Assembly (NCBI GenBank): GCA_941918925.1
Contig: OW799237.1
Coordinates: 97,933,015 to 97,997,014, forward strand
Length of the DNA stretch: 64,000 nucleotides
Reading direction: 5' to 3'
DNA from: Phyto melanocephala
Taxonomy: Eukaryota > Arthropoda > Insecta > Diptera > Rhinophoridae
The notes beneath the pieces are model-generated. The model was not told the origin of the DNA. It searched no databases and saw only the letters and a list, made by a program, of their open reading frames with translations. Position numbers and translations under genes: made by a program. Shown piece by piece: positions 12,476 through 23,742 of this stretch (its first letter is position 1; the number at the start of each line of letters is the position of its first letter).

Positions 12476-12540
12476 GAATTGTTTTTTTAGGGTTGCCAAC
12501 GCTTTACTTTACAAATGTCGAGCAACAAATTAAAATTTAA

Positions 12541-13238
12541 CGTTAATTTTAGGATACACTTTATGTGTATTTATATGAAATTTTTGGGATTGTAAACTAA
12601 TGGTGTTTTCTTTTCAAACAAACAATGTTGCCCTTTTATTGTAGAACACTTTTTAAAGGTCACCTGCACCTATATAAAATGCTACCTTTATAATCAGCAG
12701 AATAGAACAGAAATTTTCACCTTTTTTACATGACAGCATAATTTTATGTAAAACTGCATTTCTTGCTTCCATTTTAATAATTTGGGACAAAAAATAATTT
12801 TTTTTAACACCAAAAAAACTTTATTATTCTTATTAAAATTATCTGTTTAAAAGTGCAGTATTCTAACCCTTTGATTGAATTCAGGGTACGACATGTAACA
12901 TTTTTTCTCATTTTTATGCCAACATTATTACAAAAGAACTTGTCACCCGTTTATAATGTCACATATTTTTAAGAAAAGAACACAAAAAAAGGCATAGGGC
13001 AGAATTAATGCAATATTTACGTCAGAAAAGAAAACACCATAATATTGTAGAAATTTGTAACGGAAAGACAAAGGTTATATAGCCTTGCCACCTGAGGTAA
13101 AAGATGTTGAACAACAAAAAGGATGTATTATTTATGTGTTTGTAGTTAATGGAGGATATTAAAGTAGAATATATAATTCTATGTTTTTTAATGGCATGAA
13201 AAGGTACGAAAAATTAAGTTTGAAAATTTATTAAAAAA
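12541..13238. other. No recognisable gene
   Basis: AT-rich spacer between the transposase relic and the FR-b block. No open frame, repeat terminus or RNA gene recognised. Confidence 0.4.
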
Positions 13239-13346
13239 CAAGTAAGAGTGCTATATTCGGCCATGCCGAATCTTTTATACCCACCACCAATTTTGTGTAC
13301 ATTTAAAGCACAATAATTATTATTTTGTTAATGGCTTTCTTTGTAG

Positions 13347-13828
13347 AGGGTGGTTAAATTTTAAATTTAAAACAGAGGCCGAATTACGGCACTCGAACGT
13401 GATCGAAATTTGAAAACTCTTATTAGAATCTATATACCTAAAGCATACTCGATCGTTCGAGTAAAATTTCGATCGATATCGAATGCCGTAATTCGGCCCC
13501 AGGTCTGTATAAAATGTTAGAGCATCTATGAATGCCTTCTTAATTCGTTAAATGAGAAGCATTCCTGTTTTTCACGATAGTGTGGCAAAAAAGCAGTCAA
13601 CTTCGACTCATCATCGTGCCAAACAATTGAGCATCAGCAATGTTATTTAAAATTTGGACTATCGGATCGAGGTGTGCCGTTGAGGTCGCGGGGCCATTTG
13701 GCCGATATTTTGTTCCATACATAATTGAACCATACAAATATTATCATTAAAAAAGAAATGATAATAATTTCCTAAGTAATTTGTGTTTTATTCAAAATCA
13801 ACATCGGCCCTTAAAATTTAACCACCTT
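13347..13828 (+). mobile_element. Mariner-derived deletion MITE (R1) inside FR-b
   Basis: Termini AGGGTGGTTAAATTTTAA and the inverse (TTAAAATTTAACCACC) flank a remnant of a DD41D-type transposase gene. A piece of helix-turn-helix region is present. Near 13690-13725 one frame reads GHLADILFHT then stop, the typical C-terminus. The host FR-b reads CTTTCTTTGTA before and TAACTTGG after, so the insertion is at a TA. The FR-b copy at 46300-47473 lacks the insertion. A further small foldback element sits at 13375-13499. Confidence 0.75.
13375..13499. mobile_element. Foldback mini-element nested in R1
   Basis: 125-bp inverted repeat. The left arm GAGGCCGAATTACGGCA...CTCGAA pairs with the right arm ending ATGCCGTAATTCGGCCC; inner arms also share GATCGAAATTT. 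It interrupts the left terminal repeat of R1 and is absent from the R2 and R3 copies at 16.4 and 17.5 kb, so it is the youngest insertion in this nest. Non-coding. Confidence 0.7.
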
Positions 13829-14865
13829 TTATAACTTGGTAATGCTGGTAAAATGTTTTCGTAAATTAAGTGTTTCAGTGAAAATGGGCGTTAAAGTAAG
13901 CGTGTCAATAAAATTTCTGCTAATAAATACAACTTAGATATTTCAATATAGTCCGTAATTCTTCCAAAATATTTATTCATTGAGATATTATATGAATTTG
14001 AAATAAAGCATTATATAGGATGTGGGCGTAAGAGTGGGCGTGTCACCTAAATTTTCTGGCATAACAATAACATTGACTAGAAGGATTTCCGTAGCAAATT
14101 TTATCATCATACCTCTAATTTTGTCGGTTTTATAAATTTAAATTTCATTAACAGTAAATAACGTGGAAAGTGAGCGTTATAGTAGGTGTGTCGAAGTTAT
14201 TTATGCTAATAAATACAACTTAGATATTTCAATAAAGTCCTTTATTATTCGATTTATAGAGAAATTATAAGAATTTAAGAGAAAACGTTGTATGGGAGGT
14301 TGGCGTGTCACATTTATTTTCCGTCAGAAGAAAGCCTTTGACCAAAAAGCAATTCCTGCAAAATTTCAGAATCGTAGATCTAAATTTGTCACTCTTATTA
14401 GGTTTAAAATTTTTAACATATTGGAAAATACACTGCGCGGTATAAATTTTCGTACATTTTGATCTCTAACTCCCTTCCTAATGCATGCATTTAGGCAATT
14501 TTTCTTTCTTCCTTATACTCCGATTTAGCCAATTTTCTATTCCAAACAAACCTTGTGTATAAGACATATTCTGGCAAAATTTGAGCCCACTAGCTTTTTC
14601 GATGGGACCTCTATCGTGCTTTTAACAGACGGACATACGGACGGACATAGCTAGATCGTCGTCAAATAAAACCCTGATTAAGAATATACATACCATTTAT
14701 TTGGTGGCGGATATAAAAACTCAAATACTTCAAAAAAACACATTACAAAAAAATTTGTTTAGCTCTTTTACTAAAATTTTGCAAAAAATATTTGACCTTG
14801 TGTCACAAAAATTGGTCTGCTGATCACGGTCGGATCATAACGGGTATAAAATGGGGAGAAGAGGA

Positions 14866-15175
14866 GAGTTTTATCTACTAAATGGTGCTAATTTCTTTTT
14901 GTTATCTTATGTTTTCTAGAAGTTATGGTGTATTAAAAAAAGGAATTTAGGAAAATTTAGACCTAAAGATAAAAAAAAAATTATTTCTAAACATTATAAA
15001 CAATTTATTTTCATGTACTAATGGCTAACAAATTTTAAAATTATACAAAACTTATTTCGTTTGAAAATCTTTTAAAAGTAAAATGTTATAGAACTTTAAA
15101 AATCAAAATCTTACTAATAAGTTTCCCGTTTTAGCAAAATGCTGAGCATGTCTATTTTGAATCACCCTGTGGCCC
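14866..15175 (+). repeat. 310-bp dispersed segment, copy 1
   Basis: From AGGAGAGTTTTATCTAC to TTTTGAATCACCCTGT. It is nearly identical to 17108-17415, including long runs such as CATGTACTAATGGCTAAC and TTCCCGTTTTAGC. It is followed directly by the right terminus of an R-type MITE (GGCCCTTAAAATTTAACC, 15173-15191). The ACCCTGT ending resembles a mariner terminus, but no matching left end is visible. Non-coding. Confidence 0.65.
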
Positions 15176-15191
15176 TTAAAATTTAACCACC

Positions 15192-15600
15192 CTTTACAAA
15201 AGAAGAGATAGATAAAAAAAAAATTTGTTAAAATATGTATTTTAAATATTCAAATACTTATTTTAAATCTACTGATGCACATTTTTTTAAAATATTTTTA
15301 AATCTTAAACCTCATAAGACTGTGTGTACAACTATATGTAATGTTGGGCACAAATCATTACTCTAGTTAATTTTTGTCAACAAACTTCGGTCATTTTCGT
15401 TTTCACAAACCCCTATAAAATTCCTTTGTAGTTTGTGCAAAAAAATGTTACTAGAGTCATCTAGTGTTCTACGTGATGTTTAGCAAAGACATCATCCTCA
15501 GTGTTTGCAAAATGTAGTGGCGCCTTCAACAGATGTCGCCATCTGCAATGAATAAATGCTAATGAATATGACTAATATATTTTTATAAAAATTTAAAAAA
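15192..15600. other. Spacer with a ~100-bp imperfect hairpin
   Basis: No gene. Arms near 15358-15387 (CATTACTCTAGTTAATTTTT) and 15432-15460 (inverse, AATGTTACTAGAG) form an imperfect hairpin. A short palindrome GATGTCGCCATC lies near 15532. Confidence 0.4.
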
Positions 15601-16222
15601 AAGTGGGCGTGGCACATTTATTTTCCGTTATAACGAAGACTTTGACCAAAAAACCATGTTTGCAAAATTTCAGAACCGTACATATAGTTTTGTCAGTTTT
15701 ATTACGTTTTAAACTTCAAATATACACGGAGCGGTATAAATTTTCGTACATTTTGACCTATAACTCCTTTTCTAATGCATAGATTTAAGCAATTTTTGGG
15801 CAGAAATATTCTTTTGACACGAGAAATATATATTCGAAGTTTTATGACTCTACGTTTATGCGTTTGGACACAATTCCTTTTTTTTCGATGTTTGAAGGAC
15901 ACGGTTTTTTCGACCTATTCTTGCTTTACGAGCTATAACTCTCTTTCTAATATTCCGATTTAGCCCATTTTCAATACCAAACAAACCTTGTCTATAAGAA
16001 AGATTCTGCCAAAATTTGAGCCCTTTAGCTTTTTCGGTGCGACCTCTATCGTGCTTTCAACAGACGGACAGACGGACGGACATAGCTAGATCGTCATCAA
16101 ATCAAACCCCGATTCAGAATATATATACTTTATGGGGACTAAAATGGATATTTCGATGTGTTACAAACGGAATGACAAAATGAATATACCCCCACCATTT
16201 TTTTGGTGGCGGGTATAAAAAC
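15601..16222 (+). mobile_element. FR-b dispersed repeat, copy 2 (3' half)
   Basis: Begins within the GTGGGCGTGGCAC module and carries the complete FR-b 3' module: the ACAGACGGACAGACGGACGG run, CTTTATGGGG, TTACAAACGGAATGACAAA, and the tail TTTTGGTGGCGGGTATAAAA. The tail runs directly into the cap of the next FR-b copy, so the two elements abut head to tail. The two opposed open frames at 15702-15963 are shadows. Confidence 0.75.
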
Positions 16223-16224
16223 AA

Positions 16225-17105
16225 CAAGTAAGAGCACTATATTCGGCTGTGCCGAATCTTTTATACCCACCACCAATTTTGTGTACATTTAAAGCACAAT
16301 ATTTATTATTTTGTTAATCGCTATAGAATAATCTCTTTATAATAAAATATGTATCACTTTCTTTGTAGAGGCTGGTTAAATTTTAAGGGCCCATGTTTAA
16401 GGTGAACTACATCTAAACTTCAACTTTTTTCTTGTATTTCATTTGACATTTCTCAATCTCAGACTAACTCAATTTGAACCGTGGAAAGATACGCAATCGA
16501 GAGACGCTTTTAAATATTAAAGATTTTTATAAAAATGGGCGTTCAAATCAAAATGCATTTTGTGCACTTCGTGATTATTTTGGTCAACAAAATCGTTCGA
16601 ATTCGTCCACAATCGTGAGAATTGTAAAAAATATTTAAATGTCTGCAAAGCAGGTCTGTATGAAATGTGAAAACATCTGTGAATGCCATCTTAGTTCGTT
16701 GAATGGGAAACATTGCTGTTTTTCACGATAACGTGGCAAAAGAGCAAGCAACCTCGACTCATCAACGTGCCCAACAATTGAGCATCAACAGTGTCATTGA
16801 AAATATGGACTATCGGATCGAGGTGTGCCGCCTAGGTTGGGGGGGCCTTTTGGCCGATATTTTGTTCCATACATAATTGAAGCATACAAATATTATCGTT
16901 ATAAAAATAAATGATAATAATTTCATAATAATTTTTTTCAAAACTTCGGTATGCTAGAAAAATGTTTTCGTAAATTTAATCTTTCAATGAAAGTGGCCGT
17001 TAAAATACGCGTGTCAATAAAGTTTCTGCTAATAAACATAATTTAGATATTTCAATATAGTCCTTTAGTATTCCAAAATCTTTATTCATAGAGAATTTAC
17101 ATGAA
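16225..17105 (+). mobile_element. FR-b dispersed repeat, copy 3 (5' half)
   Basis: Cap and TTTTATACCCACCACCAATT (16259 onward), then the R2 MITE, then the CAATAAAGTTTCTGC module. It is cut off at 17105 where the 310-bp dispersed segment begins; the 3' half is missing. Confidence 0.75.
16367..16936 (+). mobile_element. Mariner-derived deletion MITE (R2)
   Basis: Same insertion site as R1. The left end is AGGCTGGTTAAATTTTAAGG; the right terminus has been lost. It keeps the longest transposase N-terminal remnant of the R copies. Near 16530-16620 one frame reads FYKNGRSNQNAF followed by LRDYFGQQNR, typical of the DD41D transposase DNA-binding region. The C-terminal remnant GPFGRYFVP is out of frame. 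Decayed, no intact gene. Confidence 0.75.
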
Positions 17106-17107
17106 TT

Positions 17108-17415
17108 TAAGAGGAGAGTTTTATCTACGAAATAGTGCTAATCTATATTTGTTATCTTATGTTCTCCTGAAGTTATGCTCTATTAAAAATGGGAATTTAG
17201 GAAAATTTTGACATAAGTAAAAAAAATTATCTCTAAACATCATAATCAATTTATATTCATGTACTAATGGCTAACAAATTTTAAAATTATACAAAACTTA
17301 TTTCGTTTGAAAATCTTTTAAAAGCAAAATGTTATAGAAGTTTAAAAATCAAAATCTTACTAATAAATTTCCCGTTTTAGCAAAATGCTGAGAATGTATA
17401 TTTTGAATCACCGTG
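17108..17415 (+). repeat. 310-bp dispersed segment, copy 2
   Basis: Second copy of the segment at 14866-15175, starting GAGGAGAGTTTTATCTAC and ending TTTTGAATCACCGTGTG. It sits precisely at the join between a truncated FR-b 5' half and the interior of the next FR-b copy. Non-coding. Confidence 0.65.
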
Positions 17416-17452
17416 TGATAATAATATAAAAATATGTATCAATTTCTTTGTA

Positions 17453-17808
17453 GAGGGTGGCTTAATTGTAAGGGTCAATTTTAGAAAGTCTGTGAATGCC
17501 TTCTTAGTTCATTGAATGGGAACCACTGCTGGTTTTTGCGATAGTGTGGCAAAAGAGCAGTCAACCTCTTCTCATCATCATGCCCAACCATTGAGCATCA
17601 ACATTGTCATTGAAAATTTGGACTATCAGCTAGAGAAGTGGCGCCAAGGATGGGGGGGGGGGGGGGGTGGCATTTGGCCGATATTTTGTTAAATGCATAA
17701 TTGAACCATACAAATATTATCATTATAAAAAGAAATAATAATAGTTTCATAAATAATTTGTGTTTTATTTAAAAACAACATCAGCCCTTAAAATTTAACC
17801 ACCCTTTA
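17453..17808 (+). mobile_element. Mariner-derived deletion MITE (R3)
   Basis: Left end GAGGGTGGCTTAATTGTAAG, right end CCCTTAAAATTTAACCACCC followed by TATAACTTCG of the host repeat. Internally more deleted than R2. A homopolymer of 17 G (17652-17668) sits where R1 and R2 have a short G run before the transposase C-terminal remnant. Confidence 0.7.
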
Positions 17809-18010
17809 TAACTTCGATATGCAACTAAAATGCTTTTGTCAATGTGGTCTTTCAATGAAAGTGAGCGTTTAAGTAGGCGTGTCAATAAAGTTTCTGCTAA
17901 TAAATACAACTTAAATATTTCAATATAGTCCTTTATTTTCCCAAAAACTTTGTCAATAGAGAAATTACATGAATTTAAGATAAACCGTTATATGGGAGGT
18001 AGGCGTTAAA

Positions 18011-18586
18011 GTGGGCGTGTCAGCTAAACTTTTTGGCACAACAATTACATTGATTAGAAGGATATACGTAGCAAATTTGATCATCATACCTCTAATTTTA
18101 ACGGTTTTATGAGCTTTTAAATTTCATTAACGGTAGATAACGTGAAAAGTGGGCGTTATAGTAGGAGTGTCAAAGTTATTTTTGCGAATGAGTACAACTT
18201 AGGTGTTTCAATATAGCCCTTTATTATTCCAAAATCTATATTAATAGAGAAATTATATGAATTTTAGGTAAAACGTTATATGGGAGGTGGGCGTAAAAGT
18301 GGGCGTGGCACCTTAATTTTCTGGCACAGTAATGACATTGCCTAGGGGGATATACGTAGCAAATTTGGTCATCATACCTCCAATTTTGGCGGTTTTATGA
18401 GCTTTTAAATTTCATTAACGGTAGATAACGTGAAAAGTGGGCGTTATAGTAGGCGTGTCAAAGTTATTTTTGCGAATGAGTACAACTTAGGTGTTTCAAT
18501 ATAGCCCTTTATTATTCCAAAATCTTTATTAATAGAGAAATTATATGAATTTTAGGTAAAACGTTATATGGGAGGTGGGCGTAAAA
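18011..18586 (+). repeat. 288-bp tandem duplication in FR-b
   Basis: 18011-18298 and 18299-18586 both run from GTGGGCGTG(T/G)CA to GGAGGTGGGCGTAAAA and differ at few positions. A third partial unit precedes it (about 17870-18010). Other FR-b copies carry single units, so the duplication is local to this copy. Confidence 0.85.
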
Positions 18587-19222
18587 GTGGGCGTGGCATA
18601 TTGATTTTCCGTTACAAAAAAGCGTCTCACCAAAGACCAAAGTGTGCAAAATTTCAGAGTCGTACATCAAATTTTGTTGCTTTTATGACGTTTTTGTTTT
18701 TAAATATACCGAAAAATACACTGTGCGGTATAAATTTTCGTACATTTTGATCGATAACTCCTCTCCTAATACATAGATTTAGATGATTTTCGGGGGACAA
18801 TATTGTTTTTACTCAGGAAATATATATTCGAAGTTTCATGAGTCTACGTTAATGCATTTGGACACAATTCTGTTTTATTCGATGTTTGAAGGACACGGGT
18901 TTTCGACCTACTCTTGCTTTTCGAGCTATAACTCTCTTCCTAATATTCCGATTTAGCCCATTTTCAATACCAAACAAACCTTGTCTATAAGAAAGATTCT
19001 GGCAAAATTTGAGCCCCCTAGCTTTTTCGGTGCGACCTCTATCGTACTTTCAACAGACGGACAGACGGACAGACGGACGGACATAGCTAGATCGTCATCA
19101 AATCAAACCCTGATTCAGAATATATATATACTTTATGGGGTCTAAAATGGATATTTCGATGTGTTACAAACGGAATGACAAAATGAATATACCCCCACCA
19201 TTTTTTTGGTGGCGGGTATAAA

Positions 19223-19985
19223 AACAATGTAAATGTTGTTATTGTTTTATAACAACTAGGGGTTAAGATTAATTGTTTAATTTTTTTTATTAATATTTTT
19301 TTTTAAATCTCCCACTGTGCGCAGTCCTTTTGAAATGTTCCCTCTTAATGTGTATGAAATTATGCGTTGAAATAATTTAATTAAATTCAATTGGAATGAT
19401 GTTTTTCCATGTGATTACAACAAATGAATGGAAACACATACAAATGTAACACATACAAGTGTAACATTAGTATTTGAAATATAATTGTATGCATTATTAG
19501 ATTTAATCTATTTTTTGTTTGGTGCAATCAATTGTTATTATTTATGTTAAAAGTAAATGTGTGGGCTTTAAAGGAGGTGTTGTTGTAATCGATTAATACA
19601 TTTGATATGTAATGAAATTGTTAAAAAAAAAATAATAACAATGATTTTACAATCATTACAAATAAAATAAGTCATGTTTAACAAATTTGTGGCCAAATTG
19701 GTTGCATAAAATAAAACGATTACGAATTTCTAAAGGTGTTGACTGTTTGGGTGTTTTATTTATTGATCAAGGAGAATGGTGTTTGTAAAGTTTTGTGTTT
19801 AGAAATAAGGTTAAAGAAATTTTATGTTTTGATTTTTTTACCGAATTTTTTTAAAAAATTCTATAAAATAAAAAAAAAATTATTTTGTCTTTCTTCTAAC
19901 AATATATTAATTTTCTTTTTTTAGATTAAAAAAAAAAAAAAAAAATTTATACATTTTTAACTTATTATAAATTTTTTATATATAT
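19223..19985. other. No recognisable gene
   Basis: AT-rich. The open frame 19736-19924 is low complexity and runs into a poly-A tract (19927-19944). Nothing else seen. Confidence 0.4.
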
Positions 19986-20174
19986 TTGGTTGTTGGGTTT
20001 AAGCTGGTTTATATGCATTTCACTGGTGCTTATGCCAGATCATCAGTAAACCTAAATTCTTGAAAAAGTTTAAAATTTTTATAAGTTATATTTTTAAATT
20101 CTCATTAACAAAATGAGAATTCAAAAATAATACAAAAAACTATAAAAAACTTTTTTAAAAACCCAACCAACAAT
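19986..20174 (-). mobile_element. F2 hammerhead-bearing mini-element, copy a
   Basis: 189-bp unit bounded by TTGGTTGTTGGGTTT and the imperfect inverse (AAACCCAACCAACAA). Read on the minus strand it has an inner hairpin (AATTCTCATTTTGTTAATGA followed by GAATT) and then the hammerhead motif (20052-20006) close to the end. No coding capacity. The whole unit recurs at 37928 and 57679. Confidence 0.8.
20006..20052 (-). ncRNA. Hammerhead ribozyme-like motif, F2a
   Basis: Minus-strand order: stem I arm GGUUUA (20052-20047), CUGAUGA (20046-20040), stem II CUGG/CCAG with a flanking U on each side and an 8-nt loop, and GAAA (20021-20018). A one-pair stem III (A15.1-U16.1) closes the loop UGCA, H17 is A at 20012, and the stem I arm is UAAACC (20011-20006). 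The two stem I arms are perfectly complementary. Minimal stem III is typical of retroelement type I hammerheads. The U-U at the base of stem II is unusual and could lower activity. Confidence 0.75.
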
Positions 20175-21396
20175 TTTTAATTTTAATTTATTTTATTTTT
20201 CTAGTTTTTTATAAAATTTAAGAATAATTCTTATACTGACAAAATAAATTTGCTTTTAAGATTTTTAATTGTGAACGGTAATTGTTTAATGACTTACAGC
20301 GTCTTTTTTATTTTAATATAGCCTACAACATCAACAAACACTTTATAAAATTCAATTTACTTCATATCATTTCAGTTTGTAACTAAAATTTCATTAAGTA
20401 TAATTTTCAATAGTTTGGCTACACCTAATTACGTATATAAGTACCTACCTCAACATTATAATATGAGCTTTAGTTAATTTTGGTAAATAATTTCTACCTC
20501 CTTTCAAAATACTTACAGACGTAATAATAAACTAAAAACTGGATTTCCTAAATTAACGAAAATTCCATGCAAATAAATTTTAAATATACAGACACATACA
20601 CACACACACATGTATTAAAAACAAACAGAAGTGAATTGTTAATTGTACTAGAGAAATGCATGTAAAACAATTAAACAATTTTTTCAATCGAAAAACTATA
20701 AAAAATTAAAAAACATGGTGGCAGGAACAAATTGTAAATTCATTGCAATATTGTTAATTGAAATATGCGAATAATTAACGAACAAAACATATTCATACAT
20801 TAGACAGACATTAAGACAGGACACACATACTCACACATCACTCATTCGCTAACATATTCAATTATTCAACAAGAGTCCGTCTGGACTCCTACGAAAATAT
20901 GTCTAAATATGTAAGAAAGTTACAGTCCGTCAAGTTCTACTCAATTATAATGTGCACTACAATAAACAAGTTGTAAACAATTTTTATTATCCTTCCAAAA
21001 TTAGGCATTAGTCAGCTGATGTTGTAATATAGTTTAATGATAAATACATCCTAGTATTTTATTAAAGCTACCTATTAGAAGTTGTGTTCACTAAACTTGA
21101 TATATAAATGTTTACAAATTACGATTTCTATATGTATAACGATAGACACGGACGGACGGACGGTTGGACGGACGGACGGATGGACATATAAAATGTTTTT
21201 CAGCTAAACGGCGTATTTAAATCAGTCTTAGAATTTTTATTTGATTCTTATTTTACAAACATCAACACAAAGACTTAATAATCTTACCACCTATGAAAGT
21301 ATAGGGTATCAAAATTGATTCAATTCAATGTACATTTGTTCCATAGAAAATCCAATACAACACGCCATCCCACACCGATAACAACAACAATATCAA
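20175..21396. other. No gene; GGAC microsatellite
   Basis: AT-rich sequence. A GGAC-type run (about 21148-21183) resembles the FR oligonucleotide module. A short CA run lies near 20590-20608. No RNA gene or domain recognised. Confidence 0.45.
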
Positions 21397-22134
21397 CAAG
21401 TAACAGTGCTATATTCGGCGGTGCCGAATCTTATATACCCTTCACAACGTGTAGTCATGCAATAACAATTGTTTGTATCACCATTCATCTCATATAAAAT
21501 ACGTGCATACGTACACGTTAGAATAAATGTGGCATCGAATCCCAGCTGAGCCAAAAAAATTTTATTTTATTTAATATATTATTAATATTTTATTATTTTT
21601 TTTTATATTTTTTTTTAAATTTTTTTTAAAAAATTTTTATAGAAAAATTTTTAAAAAATATTTTTAAATTTTTTTAAAATTTTTTTTAAATTTTTTTTTT
21701 GTAGTTTTTTTTATTATTTTTTTTCTTATTTTTAATATTTTTTTTTTTTGTAATTTTTTTTGTTTGGTATGTTTTTTACATGTATGTATGTATGTATGTA
21801 TGTAAGTATGTTGTTGTTGTAAATGTGAAAAAAAACGAGGTGGTCGTGGTTTTTTGCTCATATCTCAGAAAGTTGTTGGGCGATTGTGCTGAATTTCAAT
21901 AGCGATTCATTCCTGGATATTTCCAAGAGATTGATACCATATACAGATCTGAGGAACATATAGTTGCTTCTAAAAGTTGATTTCAACCAACACACGGACA
22001 GACGGACAGACTCCTCTATTCATAAGCTTTCAGAAAATATATACTTTATGGGGTCGGAAATGAAAATTGTAGAAATTACAAACGGAATGACAAAGCTATA
22101 TGTACCCTTGTGCACCACAGGTGAAGGGTATAAC
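21397..22134 (+). mobile_element. FR-a dispersed repeat, copy 3
   Basis: Cap AAGTAACAGTGCTATATTC with palindrome, TATACCCTTCACAACGTGTA, an A/T tract, a CATGTATGTATGTATGTATG run, ACACGGACAGACGGACAGAC, CTTTATGGGGTCGGAAATG and the tail GTGAAGGGTATAACAACAAG. CAACAAGTAA is present at both edges. More diverged than the two copies at the window ends. Open frames at 21315-21497 and 21664-21861 are shadows. Confidence 0.8.
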
Positions 22135-23740
22135 AACAAGTAAATATAAACTATTACAACTATCACAATTACTATTACCAACACCACTACAAACGCCATT
22201 TAAAGACAGCACCTCTTTGGGACTGTATGCATGTGTCCATATGATGACGTCCGTCTTCTACTTTAACTTGTAATCCAGAGTAATTTAAATTCGAATTTAA
22301 AATTAAGAAGAAAAAAAAAATCAAGAAAAAATCGAAACAAAATTGATGTTATGTATTATAAAGAAAATAGGGGAAAAAAAGCAAAACTTATAATTCAAGT
22401 GAATACATGTTCATAAGTGGGTGTATTGTTGTAGCCACCAGCTTTAAAAGTGCTGAACTGAACGGCTATCTATGACTTGTGTCCAAAATGAAGCAGAAAA
22501 AAAAAACAAACAAAAAAATGCTGAAACATTTACAAAATTACAAATGCAATACAATATTTTCCTTTAAATGTTTTGCTTTTATCTTATTGTTGCTGTTGCT
22601 GTTGTTGTTTCTTGTTTTTATTTGTAACTAAAATGCTCATGTGCAACAAACTTTTTCAACTGATAAATATGGACAACATCAACAGCAGCACCATAGACGA
22701 CATAGGCTCTAGTAAAACTATAAAGACAAATCTATGAGAGTAGTCAGGTTTAAAAAGCACCCTACTTACATGCATTTTGATTTCATTCGCTTCAATTCAA
22801 CTTTTTAAATTCTATCTTCACTTATATGGAAAGTTCAGAGTCTCTAGCGGGAATCGAATCTGCGAATATATTTTAAAATATACAAAAAGTACAAGCATTC
22901 CGTTTTGTCTTCTGTATCAGGTTACAGGCTTAATTTTGTAAAAACATTACTGGAATAAGGATATGCATTTTTTTGTCCACAAATACAATTTTTTTTAAAA
23001 TAATTTTACTAACTGACCTGCCAAACGTTGTTTTGCCTTCAAGGCGCTTGAAGAGGAATCTTTATTTTGCATTTAATTTTTTTGTTTTGTCACCTATAAA
23101 ACAATATTTTCAATATAAACAGAGAGACCGAATGTCATTAGTTAATCAAAAATTTAGTGATTTGTATTAAAGTACCGTTCTAACAGCAACAACAACAGTT
23201 ACACCTACTTATGATTAATGCAGGTGTCTGACAAGTGAAAAGTCGAATAGTTGCGCACAAATAAAGTGATGATTGAAATAACGACTAAAAAGATTCAGCT
23301 CAACATTAAAATTGGAAAAACCGAATGTCATTGTACACATAAGCCATTCAATACATGGTTCGGTTACTTTGTAAGTGACAATAAAAAATCATAATATAAA
23401 AACTGTTGGGCATTTTGTTGATATTTGTATGGGAATATATAAGAAAATCGAAATTTCATATCTCCGGAACCACTAAGCTGATTTCTCTCAAACTTCACAT
23501 AAACCATCTACGGGCCATCACCAACGTACCGTTACCGATTCCGCAAAGGTTTCATGAAATGAAGTTCAATATCCTTATAGTTTTTTAACCCTCTTGAAAA
23601 AGCAAATACATCATGTTTGGAATGCAGTTTCCATTAAGTACCATACAATTAGTTTTTGTGAATAAAAATTCCTTTTTTCAAATTTATTTGTTTAAAAAAA
23701 GTTGCTGAATTTGTCTTAATGAAGGCATACCATGGTATTT
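22135..23740. other. No recognisable gene
   Basis: AT-rich sequence with several short open frames (22973-23170, 23406-23588) lacking motifs. The stretch 23400-23580 (TCATATCTCCGGAACCACTA and following) resembles the interiors of dispersed repeats but has no visible ends. Confidence 0.4.
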
Positions 23741-23742
23741 GC

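Larger units (their letters stand above)
13239..14720 (+). mobile_element. FR-b dispersed repeat, copy 1 (carries nested MITE)
   Basis: Starts with the FR cap (CAAGTAAGAGTGCTATATTC) and then the FR-b-specific TTTATACCCACCACCAATTT. It ends with TTTGGTGGCGGATATAAAAA, the inverse of that motif. Inside are GTGGGCGTGTCA-type modules (about 13870-14330) and an ACGGACATA module (14630-14650). About 65 bp just before the tail are missing compared with the copy ending at 19222. A mariner-derived MITE is inserted at 13347-13828. Non-coding; the transposition mechanism is unknown. Confidence 0.8.
17416..19222 (+). mobile_element. FR-b dispersed repeat, copy 4 (5'-truncated, internally duplicated)
   Basis: Lacks the cap. 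It starts within the AATATGTATCAATTTCTTTG segment, carries the R3 MITE, then several GTGGGCGTGTCA modules including an exact 288-bp tandem duplication. It then has the ACAGACGGACAGACGG run, CTTTATGGGGTC and the tail TTTTGGTGGCGGGTATAAAA. The 60-codon frame at 18568-18750 is a shadow. Confidence 0.75.

Noticed and set aside
22850..22880. tRNA-like T-arm (GGGAATCGAATCTGCG)
   Set aside because: The stem arms do not pair, and no A box, anticodon arm or acceptor partner is present.
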